From Agrococcus sp. (lineage in GTDB: Bacteria > Actinomycetota > Actinomycetes > Actinomycetales > Microbacteriaceae): DNA of 39,230 bases. Each line of letters starts with the position of its first letter. Within the stretch, counting starts at the first letter, position 1. The stretch spans positions 1 through 39,230 of the forward strand of contig JAPSJX010000011.1 in NCBI GenBank assembly GCA_031178105.1. The letters run 5' to 3'. The notes beneath the pieces were generated by a model. The model did no database searches, was not told the origin of the DNA, and saw only the letters and a list, made by a program, of their open reading frames with translations. Position numbers and translations under genes: made by a program. Shown piece after piece: positions 1-8,391 of this stretch.

Positions 1-1
1 C

Positions 2-433
2 ATGTACGAGGGCCGCTGGCTCGACCCGCAGTCGCTCATGCTGCGCGAGTCGATCCAGCGCTGGGTGGGCTCGTCGGTCACCGGCGAGGTCGTGCTGCGC
101 CTGCGCCGCGGTGAGGACTACACGATCGTCGACACGCGCGGCGAGGGCTTCTCGTACCACCCCGACAAGCTCTCGATGGAGCGCGTCGGCGACGCGGCGT
201 TCGGCCCGGAGGACCGCATCGGCCAGCTGACGATGCGCAACCTCGACATCGCCGACTCGCGTTCGCGGCTCGAGGCGTACGCCGCCGCCGGGCTCATCGA
301 GGGCGAGACGAAGGCGCTGCTCGGCGCGCTCGAGGCGGGCCGCTCGGACGAGATCATGGCGTCGCCCACCGACGACCCCGAGGCGCTCGAGCAGTGGAAC
401 GACCGCGCCGCGATGGACCTCGGCACGGATTAG
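2..433 (+). CDS. argG: Argininosuccinate synthase, C-terminal part (5' truncated by window edge)
   Basis: Translation [44 protein letters not shown]...[35 protein letters not shown] resembles the ArgG C-terminus; the Met at 2 is probably internal. Confidence 0.88.
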   Translation: MYEGRWLDPQSLMLRESIQRWVGSSVTGEVVLRLRRGEDYTIVDTRGEGFSYHPDKLSMERVGDAAFGPEDRIGQLTMRNLDIADSRSRLEAYAAAGLIEGETKALLGALEAGRSDEIMASPTDDPEALEQWNDRAAMDLGTD

Positions 434-460
434 CATCGGCGCGCTCATCGGGCGCAGACA

Positions 461-488
461 GGGCCGGCCGCGCATGTGCGGCCGGCCC
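461..488. terminator. Perfect 11-bp inverted repeat (GGGCCGGCCGC-GCATGT-GCGGCCGGCCC) after argG
   Basis: Arms read directly; between the convergent argG and DUF2231-like genes. Confidence 0.75.
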
Positions 489-518
489 TTCGCTCTGCCG
501 ATCGAGCGCACCGTCGGA

Positions 519-1028
519 TCAGCGGCGGAACCCCTCGACCTGCTTCTCCTCCCCCGCGACGCGCACGCCGTAGTGGTAGGCGAGCTTGCCGCCGAGGTAC
601 CCGGACGCACCGATGAGCGCGAGCCCGACGAGGCTGAGCGCGACGCCGATGACCGGCATGTCGTCGTGGCCGGCGTCCACGCGGGCGAGCCAGCTCAGCC
701 CGAAGAGCGCGATCGCCACGAGGTTGAGCAGCATGTGCACCGTCGCGGTGCGCTTCGCCGGCGTCCCTGGGGGGATGACGCTGTAGTCGAGGAAGCCGAC
801 GACGGCCGCGACCACCGCACCGACGACGCCGATCGCCACGAGCACCTGCGCGCCGAGCAGCAGGCCGGAGGGGTCCTCGGCGAAGAGTGCCAGCACATCG
901 AAGACGAGCGTCGCGATCCATGCGCCGACCGGCACGGTGATGAGGATCGGGTGGAACGGATGCCCGTAGGGCCCGGCGAGCACCGTGCGCGGGTGCTTTG
1001 CTCGCTCGTCTGCGGTGCGGTCAGCCAT
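519..1028 (-). CDS. DUF2231-like small membrane protein
   Basis: MADRTADERAKHPRTVLAGPYGHPFHPILITVPVGAWIATLVFDVLALF..., GHPFHPILITVPVGAW motif, four hydrophobic segments; start chosen at 1028. Confidence 0.75.
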   Translation of the reverse strand: MADRTADERAKHPRTVLAGPYGHPFHPILITVPVGAWIATLVFDVLALFAEDPSGLLLGAQVLVAIGVVGAVVAAVVGFLDYSVIPPGTPAKRTATVHMLLNLVAIALFGLSWLARVDAGHDDMPVIGVALSLVGLALIGASGYLGGKLAYHYGVRVAGEEKQVEGFRR

Positions 1029-1225
1029 GGTGTCTCCTCGCGTGGGGCCGGCGGGACGCCACCGGCGGTGGTGGCTCACCATAGCCCCGGCGCCTGGAGG
1101 TCCGGCCCCGTGGGCGACGGATGGCGCTCTGCCGACGGGTGCCGCCGCATCCCCACCGGCGCGCCCCCGCAGCCGTTCGACGAGCAGGAGGGCCGAAGCC
1201 AGGGCCGCTGTGCTGTACTGAGCGG

Positions 1226-4200
1226 ATGAGCGATGCGCTCGAGCAGTTCTCCCCCGCGACCCGCGCGTGGTTCACGGGCGCGTTCGACGCTCCCACGGCC
1301 GCGCAGTCGCAGGCGTGGGCTGCGATCGCGCGCGGCGAGCACACCCTCGTCGTCGCCCCGACGGGCTCCGGCAAGACGCTCGCCGCGTTCCTCTGGGCGC
1401 TCGACCGCCTGCAGCGGGAGGATGCCGCCCCGCACGAGGAGCGCGAGCCGGGCGTCCGCGTGCTGTACGTGTCGCCGCTCAAGGCGCTCGCCGTCGACGT
1501 CGACCGCAACCTGCGCGCGCCGCTCGCCGGCATCGCGGCGCGAGGTCGTGCCGACGGCGCTGAGCCGCCGCAGATCCGCATCGGGCTGCGCACGGGCGAC
1601 ACGCCCCAGGAGGAGCGTCGCGCGCAGGCGAAGCATCCCCCCGACATCCTCATCACGACGCCCGAGTCGCTCTTCCTGCTGCTCACGAGCCGCGCGCGCG
1701 AGACGCTCCGCACCGTCGAGACGGTGATCGTCGACGAGGTGCACGCCGTGGTGCCGACGAAGCGCGGCTCGCACCTCGCGCTCAGCCTCGAGCGGCTCGA
1801 CGCGCAGCTGGCGAAGCCGGCGCAGCGCATCGGGCTCTCGGCCACGGTGAAGCCGGCCGAGGAGGTCGCCGCCTTCCTGGGCGGGCCGGCGCCCGTCACG
1901 GTCGTGGCACCGCCGAGCGAGAAGCGCATCGACCTCACGATCACCGTGCCGGTCGACGACATGACCGACCTGCGCGGTCCGCAGCGCGAGGAAGCCGCTC
2001 CGACGGGCAGCGCGTTCGGCTCGACGAAGCCCGACCAGCCGTCGATCTGGCCGCACATCGAGCGCGAGGTGCTCGAGCTCGTCGACCGGCACCGCTCCAC
2101 GATCGTCTTCGTGAACGCCCGGCGGGCGGCCGAGCGGCTCACGGCCCGGTTGAACGAGCTCGACGCGGAGCGGCTCGACGAGGCCGAGGGGTCGCCGACC
2201 GGGGCGGATGCGTCGGACCGCGCGGGCGGGGTGGTCCTGCGCGACGTCGCCGAGCACATCCGCCTGCGCCTCGCGGAGCGCGCCGCAGCTCGCGACGCGG
2301 CCGGGCCGGACGCGGAGGCCCCCCCGCTCGCTCGCGCGCACCACGGCTCCGTGTCGAAGGAGCAGCGCGGCGAGATCGAGGACCAGCTGAAGTCGGGGCG
2401 GCTCCGCTGCGTCGTCGCCACCTCGAGCCTCGAGCTCGGCATCGACATGGGCGAGGTCGACCTCGTCGTGCAGGTCGAGGCGCCGCCGAGCACGGCGAGC
2501 GGCCTGCAGCGCGTCGGCCGCGCCGGCCACTCCGTGGGCGACGCGTCGCGAGGGGTGATCATCCCGAAGCACCGGGCCGACCTGCTGCACGCGACCGTCG
2601 TCGCCGACCGCATGGCGCGCGGCGAGCTGGAGCCGATCCGGATGCCTCGGCATCCGCTCGACGTGCTCGCGCAGCAGACGGTGGCGGCCGCGGCGATGGA
2701 CGAGCTCGTCGTCGACGAGTGGTACCAGACCGTGCGGCGCGCGGCCCCCTTCGCGCAGCTCTCGCGCGGCGCGTTCGACGCGACCCTCGACCTGGTCGCG
2801 GGCGTCTACCCGAGCGACGAGTTCGCGGAGCTGCGGCCGCGCGTCGTGTGGGACCGCGACGCCGGCACGATCACCGGCCGTCCGAGCGCGCAGCGCATCG
2901 CCGTCTCGAGCGGCGGCACCATCCCGGACCGCGGCCTGTTCGGGGTCTTCCTGTCGGGCCAGGAGGGCAAGCCCGGCGCCCGCGTCGGCGAGCTCGACGA
3001 GGAGATGGTCTACGAGACGCGCACGGGCGACGTCTTCGCCCTCGGCGCCACGAGCTGGCGCGTGGTCGACATCACGCACGACCGGGTGCTCGTCGTGCCG
3101 GCCTTCGGCGAGGTCGGGAAGCTGCCCTTCTGGCACGGCGACAACGAGGGCCGGCCCGCCGACCTCGGCGCCTCGATCGGCCGTGCGACCGCCGCGCTCG
3201 CAGCCGGCACGGGCTTCGAGCTGACGCACTCCGATGAGCGCGCCCGCCGCAACCTCGAGGCGTACGTGCGCGATCAGCTCACCGCCACCGGCGCCGTGCC
3301 GACCGACCGGCAGATCGTCGTCGAGCGCTCGCGCGACGAGCTCGGCGACTGGCGCCTCATCGTCCACTCCCCCTACGGCCGACGCGTGCACGCGCCGTGG
3401 GCGCTCGCGATCGACCGACGGCTGCGGGAGGACCGCGACCTGGGCGCGGCGGCGATGGCGTCCGACGACGGGATCGTGATCCGCATCCCCGACTCCGACG
3501 CCGAGCCGCCCGGCTTCGACCTGCTGCGCTTCGAGCCGGAGGAGCTCGAGCGCATCGTCGAGGCGGAGGCGGGCGGCACCGCGCTCTTCGCGAGCCGGTT
3601 CCGCGAGTGCGCGGCGCGCGCCCTGCTGCTGCCCAAGCGCGACCCGGCCCGCCGGGCACCGCTCTGGCAGCAGCGGCAGCGCGCCGCGCAGCTGCTCGAC
3701 GTCGCCAAGCGCTACCCCGACTTCCCCATCGTGCTCGAGGCGCTTCGCGAGGTGCTGCAGGACGCCTACGACCTGCCGGCGCTGCGCTCGATCGCCGAGC
3801 GGCTGCAGCACGGCGACATCCGGGTCGTCGAGGTGGAGACGCCGAGCCCCTCGCCCTTCGCGCACCACCTGCTGTTCGGCTACGTCGGCGCGTTCCTCTA
3901 CGAGGGCGACGCCCCGCTCGCCGAGCGCCGTGCGGCGGCGCTCACGCTCGATCCGACGCTGCTGGCCGAGGTGCTCGGCACCACCGCGCTGCGCGAGCTG
4001 CTCGATCCGGCCGTGGTCGAGCGCATCGAGCTCGAGCTGCAGCGGCTCACGCCCGACCGTCGAGCGCGCGGTGTCGAGGGCGCTGCCGACCTGCTGCGGC
4101 TGCTCGGGCCGCTGCGGGTCGACGAGCTCGCGGCGCGGCTCGAGGCCGGGGCGGGACCGGGCGACGCGGCCCTCGACGAGCCGGCAGCCGCGGCCATCGC

Positions 4201-5833
4201 GGCCGAGCTCGTCGACGCCCGCCGTGCCGTGCGCGTGCGGATCGGTGACGAGGAGCGGATCGCCGCGATCGAGGATGTCGCCCGGCTCCGCGACGCGCTC
4301 GGCGTGCCGCCGCCTCCGGGCGTCCCCTCCGCGCTGCTCGAGACGGTGCTCGATCCGATCGGCGATGTCGTCGCTCGTCACGCGCGCACGCACGGTCCGT
4401 TCACCGTCGAGGATGTCGGCGCGCGGCTCGCGCTCGCGCCGGCCGTCGCGCGCTCAGCCCTGCGAGCGCTCGAGGCGCAGGGACGCGTGCTGTCGGGCGC
4501 CTACAGACCCGGCGGCAGCGGCGAGGAGTGGATCGACGCGCAGGTGCTGTCCAAGCTCAAGCGGCGCAGCCTGCAGGCGCTGCGCAGCGACGTCGAGCCC
4601 GTCGACCACGCGGTCTTCGCCGACCACCTGCTCGCGCACCAGCACGTGACCCGCCCGCTCACCGGCAGCGACGGGCTGCTCGAGGCGCTCGACGGCCTCG
4701 ACGGCCTGCCGCTGCCGCTCAGCGCGCTCGAGACGCTCATCCTGCCGTCTCGCGTGAAGGGCTACCGGCCGTCGATGCTCGACGAGCTGACCGCGAGCGG
4801 CCTCGTCACCTGGACGGGTGCGGGCGCGCTCACGGGCAAGGACGGCCGCGTCGTGCTGCGGTCGGCGGATGGGACGGCGCAGCGCCGCGACGTCGACCAC
4901 GACGACCCCGAAGCCGCAGCGATCCTGGCTGCGCTCGCCGAGGGCGGCGCCCTCTTCGCCCGCCAGCTCGGCGACATGGTGGCGCTCGACCCGGCTCGGC
5001 TGGCGGAGGTGCTGTGGCCGCTCGTCTGGGCGGGACGGATCACGAACGACACGATCGCGCCGCTGCGTGCGCACCTGCTCGGGACGCGAGCACGGTCGGC
5101 GCCCGCGCCCAGCCGGCGCGCATCGCCTGCGAGCCGCCGCCGGATCGGGCTCGCGCGGCCCTCGCGGAGCGACGCGATGCCGCTGCTCGCCGGTCGCTGG
5201 CTGCTGGCGTCGAGCCCGGCCGGGGCGCCGACCGAGCTCGCGGCCCAGACCGCCGACGCGCTGCTCGCCCGCTACGGCGTGGTCACGCGAGGCAGCGTCG
5301 TCGCGGAGGACGTGCCGGGCGGCTTCCACGGCGTCTACCAGGTGCTCAAGGCGTTCGAGGAGGGCGGCCACACCCGCCGCGGCTACTTCGTCGACGGCCT
5401 CGGCGCCGCGCAGTTCGCGGATGCGCCGGTCGTCGACGCGCTGCGGGCGCGCCAGTCGAGCGGGCCGAGCGAGGCGGTCGCGACGGTCTCGACCGTCGAT
5501 CCGGCGAATCCGTTCGGTGCGGCGCTGCCCTGGCCCGAGGCGCGCGGCGACCACAAGCCGACGCGGCGCGTCGGCGCGCTGACGACGATCGCCGCCGGTC
5601 GTGCTGTGCTGCACCTCGAGCGCGGCGGCAGGTCGCTGCTCACGTTCACGGACGACGAGGACGTGCTCGTGCGCGCGCTCGAGAGCCTCGCCGACGCCGT
5701 GACGCGGCTGGGCGGCCGGCGCCGGGTGCTCGAGCAGGTCGACGGCCGCTCGTCGCTCGACGCCGACCTCGCCCCGATGCTCGAGCGCGCGGGTCTGCGG
5801 CGGACCCCCCGCGGCTACCGGATCGGCCCCTGA
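1226..5833 (+). CDS. lhr: Lhr-family ATP-dependent helicase
   Basis: Very long ORF; APTGSGKTLAAFLW (Walker A), VDEVHAVV (DEVH), LSATVKP, ATSSLELGIDMGEVDLVVQVEAP, QRVGRAGH; start at MSDALEQFSPATRAWF. Confidence 0.92.
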   Translation: MSDALEQFSPATRAWFTGAFDAPTAAQSQAWAAIARGEHTLVVAPTGSGKTLAAFLWALDRLQREDAAPHEEREPGVRVLYVSPLKALAVDVDRNLRAPLAGIAARGRADGAEPPQIRIGLRTGDTPQEERRAQAKHPPDILITTPESLFLLLTSRARETLRTVETVIVDEVHAVVPTKRGSHLALSLERLDAQLAKPAQRIGLSATVKPAEEVAAFLGGPAPVTVVAPPSEKRIDLTITVPVDDMTDLRGPQREEAAPTGSAFGSTKPDQPSIWPHIEREVLELVDRHRSTIVFVNARRAAERLTARLNELDAERLDEAEGSPTGADASDRAGGVVLRDVAEHIRLRLAERAAARDAAGPDAEAPPLARAHHGSVSKEQRGEIEDQLKSGRLRCVVATSSLELGIDMGEVDLVVQVEAPPSTASGLQRVGRAGHSVGDASRGVIIPKHRADLLHATVVADRMARGELEPIRMPRHPLDVLAQQTVAAAAMDELVVDEWYQTVRRAAPFAQLSRGAFDATLDLVAGVYPSDEFAELRPRVVWDRDAGTITGRPSAQRIAVSSGGTIPDRGLFGVFLSGQEGKPGARVGELDEEMVYETRTGDVFALGATSWRVVDITHDRVLVVPAFGEVGKLPFWHGDNEGRPADLGASIGRATAALAAGTGFELTHSDERARRNLEAYVRDQLTATGAVPTDRQIVVERSRDELGDWRLIVHSPYGRRVHAPWALAIDRRLREDRDLGAAAMASDDGIVIRIPDSDAEPPGFDLLRFEPEELERIVEAEAGGTALFASRFRECAARALLLPKRDPARRAPLWQQRQRAAQLLDVAKRYPDFPIVLEALREVLQDAYDLPALRSIAERLQHGDIRVVEVETPSPSPFAHHLLFGYVGAFLYEGDAPLAERRAAALTLDPTLLAEVLGTTALRELLDPAVVERIELELQRLTPDRRARGVEGAADLLRLLGPLRVDELAARLEAGAGPGDAALDEPAAAAIAAELVDARRAVRVRIGDEERIAAIEDVARLRDALGVPPPPGVPSALLETVLDPIGDVVARHARTHGPFTVEDVGARLALAPAVARSALRALEAQGRVLSGAYRPGGSGEEWIDAQVLSKLKRRSLQALRSDVEPVDHAVFADHLLAHQHVTRPLTGSDGLLEALDGLDGLPLPLSALETLILPSRVKGYRPSMLDELTASGLVTWTGAGALTGKDGRVVLRSADGTAQRRDVDHDDPEAAAILAALAEGGALFARQLGDMVALDPARLAEVLWPLVWAGRITNDTIAPLRAHLLGTRARSAPAPSRRASPASRRRIGLARPSRSDAMPLLAGRWLLASSPAGAPTELAAQTADALLARYGVVTRGSVVAEDVPGGFHGVYQVLKAFEEGGHTRRGYFVDGLGAAQFADAPVVDALRARQSSGPSEAVATVSTVDPANPFGAALPWPEARGDHKPTRRVGALTTIAAGRAVLHLERGGRSLLTFTDDEDVLVRALESLADAVTRLGGRRRVLEQVDGRSSLDADLAPMLERAGLRRTPRGYRIGP

Positions 5834-6633
5834 TGCCCGAGGGCGACACGATCTACCGGGCCGCCGTGAACCTCGGCGCGGCGATGGCCGGGCGGACGAT
5901 CGAGCGCAGCGACTTCCGCGTGCCGTCGCTCGCGACCGCCGACCTCGTCGGCGAGCGCATCGACGAGGTCCGCAGCGTCGGCAAGCACCTGCTCATGCGC
6001 GGCGAGCACTGGAGCATCCACTCGCACGCCGGCATGGACGGCCTGTGGCACGTGCTGGCGCCCGGAGGTCGCGCGCCCGTCGCGAGCCACACCATCCGCG
6101 TCGTCCTCTCGACCGGCGAGCACGACATCGTCGGGTCGAGCCTGCCGGTGCTCGAGCTGCTGCCGCGGGCGGGCGATCTCGAGGCGCTCGCCTACCTGGG
6201 CCCCGACCTGCTCGACCCGGGCTGGGACGACGCGATGGCGGCCGAAGCGGCGCGACGCCTGCGGGCGACGGATGCCCCGGTGGGCGTCGCGCTGCTCGAC
6301 CAGCACGCGGTCGCGGGGCTCGGCAACGTCTTCCGGGGCGAGCTGTGCTTCCTGCGCGGCGTGCACCCTGCGACGCCGATCGGCCAGGTCGACGTCGAGC
6401 CGCTCGTCGCGCTCGCGCGCCGGCTGATGATCGCGAACCGCGATCGGACGGAGCGGACCTTCACCGGCGATGCGCGGCGCGGCCGGCGCACGTGGGTCTA
6501 CGGACGGGGCGGTCAGCCCTGCCTGCGCTGCGGCACGCGCATCCGGGACGCGCAGCTCGGCCTGGAGGACGGCATGCTGCGGCAAGTGCAGTGGTGCCCC
6601 CGCTGCCAGCCCGAGCCCCGACCTCCCGTCTGA
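5833..6633 (+). CDS. nei: Fpg/Nei family DNA glycosylase (endonuclease VIII-like)
   Basis: MPEGDTIYRAAVNL N-terminus, GKHLLMR, C-terminal zinc finger YGRGGQPCLRCGTRI...WCPRCQ; ATG overlaps lhr stop (TGATG). Confidence 0.9.
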   Translation: MPEGDTIYRAAVNLGAAMAGRTIERSDFRVPSLATADLVGERIDEVRSVGKHLLMRGEHWSIHSHAGMDGLWHVLAPGGRAPVASHTIRVVLSTGEHDIVGSSLPVLELLPRAGDLEALAYLGPDLLDPGWDDAMAAEAARRLRATDAPVGVALLDQHAVAGLGNVFRGELCFLRGVHPATPIGQVDVEPLVALARRLMIANRDRTERTFTGDARRGRRTWVYGRGGQPCLRCGTRIRDAQLGLEDGMLRQVQWCPRCQPEPRPPV

Positions 6634-6641
6634 CCGTCTTT

Positions 6642-6696
6642 GCAGGCTCAGCGCCGGTCAGGCGCGACTATCCCGCGCGATCGCCGCTCAGCCTGC
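6642..6696. terminator. Imperfect 12-bp inverted repeat (GCAGGCTCAGCG ... CGCTCAGCCTGC)
   Basis: One mismatch; in convergent gap between nei and the TrmH-family gene. Confidence 0.5.
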
Positions 6697-6706
6697 GATG
6701 ACGGAG

Positions 6707-7366
6707 TCACGCGCGGTCGGGCGCGTGCGCGCGGATCCACTCGTGCATCACGATGGCCGCTGCGGCGGCGGCGTTGATCGACCGGGTCGAGCCGAACTGC
6801 CGGATCGCGACATGCGCATCCGCGGCCGCGATCGCGGCGTCCGTCAAACCGGGACCCTCCTGCCCGAAGAGCAGCACGCAGCGCTCGGGCAGGGGCGCCG
6901 CGTCGACCGGCACCGCACCGGCGGTGTTGTCGACCGCGACGATCGGCAGCCCCGCTGCGCTCGCCCAGGCGACGAGCGCATCCACGCTCTCGTGGTGCTC
7001 GATGCGCTGGTAGCGGTCGCTCACCATCGCGCCGCGCCGGTTCCAGCGGCGCTTGCCGACGATGTGGACGGCGGATGCGGTGAAGGCGTTGGCGGTGCGC
7101 ACGATCGACCCGATGTTCAGGTCGTGCTGCCAGTTCTCGATCGCGACGTGGAAGGGATGGCGCCGGCCGTCGAGGTCGGCGACGATCGCCTCCATGCGCC
7201 AGTAGCGGTAGCCGTCGACGACGTTGCGCCGGTCGCCGTGCGCGAGCAGCTCGGGGTCGAGGCGGTCGTCGTGCGGCGGCTCGCCCTGCCACGGGCCGAC
7301 GCCCACCTCGATCTGCGCCTCGTCGATCTGCGGCTCGTCGATCTGCGGCTCGTCGGCGCTCTGCAT
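6707..7366 (-). CDS. TrmH/SpoU-family RNA methyltransferase
   Basis: NWQHDLNIGSIVRTANAF, LLFGQEGPGL, GSTRSINAAAAAAIVMHEW (SPOUT motifs). Confidence 0.88.
   Translation of the reverse strand: MQSADEPQIDEPQIDEAQIEVGVGPWQGEPPHDDRLDPELLAHGDRRNVVDGYRYWRMEAIVADLDGRRHPFHVAIENWQHDLNIGSIVRTANAFTASAVHIVGKRRWNRRGAMVSDRYQRIEHHESVDALVAWASAAGLPIVAVDNTAGAVPVDAAPLPERCVLLFGQEGPGLTDAAIAAADAHVAIRQFGSTRSINAAAAAAIVMHEWIRAHAPDRA
7308..7352. repeat. Three tandem 15-bp units (TCGATCTGCG[C/G]CTCG) in the 5' end of the TrmH-family gene
   Basis: Read directly; encodes DEPQI-DEPQI-DEAQI. Confidence 0.9.
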
Positions 7367-7375
7367 GCCTCCAGG

Positions 7376-8326
7376 CTAGGCGTCGGCAGAGGATGACCGG
7401 CCAGGTGCGAGGGGCCCCGTGGGAGCGGCGGTGATCGGGGCAGCGTCACGGGAGCGCGCGCTCGAGGTGCGGTAGACCGCGGCGAGGCCCCAGCCCGCGG
7501 CGAGCCCCACAGCCCACCAGGGTGCGGCGAGGCCTTCCGCCATCGGCCCCGCCTCTTGGGTGACGGGCGTCGCGATGCGCTCACCGGTGACGATGATGCG
7601 GTGGCTGTTGATGCCGAGCGGCGTGCACGTCACGAGGCTCACCAGGTCGCGGCCCGTGACAGGCGTCAGCAGGTCGGTGTCGGTCGGCTCGATCACCTGC
7701 ACGTCGCGCACCTCGTAGGTGAGTGCCTCACCGTAGACGTCGACCTCGAACACGTCGCCCACGCGCACGCGGTCGAGATCGCTGAACAGCACGGACTCGG
7801 GCAGGCCGCGGTGGGCGGTCAGCACGCTGTGCGCACCGCTGCCGCCGACCGGCAGCGCGGAGCCGAGCAGGTGGCCGACGCCCTTCCGCAGCGTCGCCTC
7901 GTCGGTGCCGTGGTAGACCGGCAGGTCGACGCCGATGGACGGGATGCGCACGCGCGCCATCACGTCGGCCGGCCCGAGGTCGAGCTGCTCCTCGTACGCG
8001 GCGACGACCGCACGCTGGTCCGCGAGCGGCGTCTGCCCGTACGGGTCGATGAGCGCGCCCCCGGTGAGCGTCTCGTTGTACGCGCGAGCCGCCGAGAGCT
8101 CCTGCTCCCGGCCGGCCGGGCCGAGCTGCTCCATGGCGTCGGTGTAGGCGTCGACGCGCGCCGACTGCTCGAGCTGCGAGAACCAGCTCGCCGCGGCGGG
8201 GTAGAGCAGCACCGCGACGCCGAGCATCACCATGGCGGCCACGGCGAGCGCTGATGCGGAGCCGCGTCGCCGAGCGGCGGGTCGAGCCTGGGCGGCCGAC
8301 CGGGGCGGCGACGCGAGCGCGGTCAC
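7376..8326 (-). CDS. Class C (pilus-type) sortase
   Basis: N-terminal TM, LTAHRGLPESVLFSDLDRVRVGD, LVSLVTCTPLGINSHRIIVTGER (catalytic His/Cys/Arg context), C-terminal hydrophobic segment. Confidence 0.92.
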   Translation of the reverse strand: MTALASPPRSAAQARPAARRRGSASALAVAAMVMLGVAVLLYPAAASWFSQLEQSARVDAYTDAMEQLGPAGREQELSAARAYNETLTGGALIDPYGQTPLADQRAVVAAYEEQLDLGPADVMARVRIPSIGVDLPVYHGTDEATLRKGVGHLLGSALPVGGSGAHSVLTAHRGLPESVLFSDLDRVRVGDVFEVDVYGEALTYEVRDVQVIEPTDTDLLTPVTGRDLVSLVTCTPLGINSHRIIVTGERIATPVTQEAGPMAEGLAAPWWAVGLAAGWGLAAVYRTSSARSRDAAPITAAPTGPLAPGRSSSADA

Positions 8327-8348
8327 TGCAGCTCCTCGGATGGGGTGC

Positions 8349-8383
8349 GCTCCGCGGCGGAGGACTGGCCTCCGCCGCGGAGC
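8349..8383. terminator. Perfect 15-bp inverted repeat (GCTCCGCGGCGGAGG-ACTGG-CCTCCGCCGCGGAGC) between pilin and sortase genes
   Basis: Arms read directly; lies between pilin stop (8392) and sortase start (8326). Confidence 0.8.
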
Positions 8384-8391
8384 AGGGTCGA

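Noticed and set aside
1076-4393. 1105-aa minus-strand ORF and other long antisense ORFs (e.g. 4454-5614, 10722-12752, 16041-18860, 21319-24099, 29678-31969)
   Set aside because: Arg/Ala/Gly-rich low-complexity translations antisense to clearly recognisable genes; typical spurious ORFs in high-GC DNA.
1226-5833. Lhr and DUF3516 helicases as parts of a defence system
   Set aside because: Both are recognisable housekeeping-type helicases common in Actinobacteria, with neighbours typical of repair/RNA metabolism and no defence partners.
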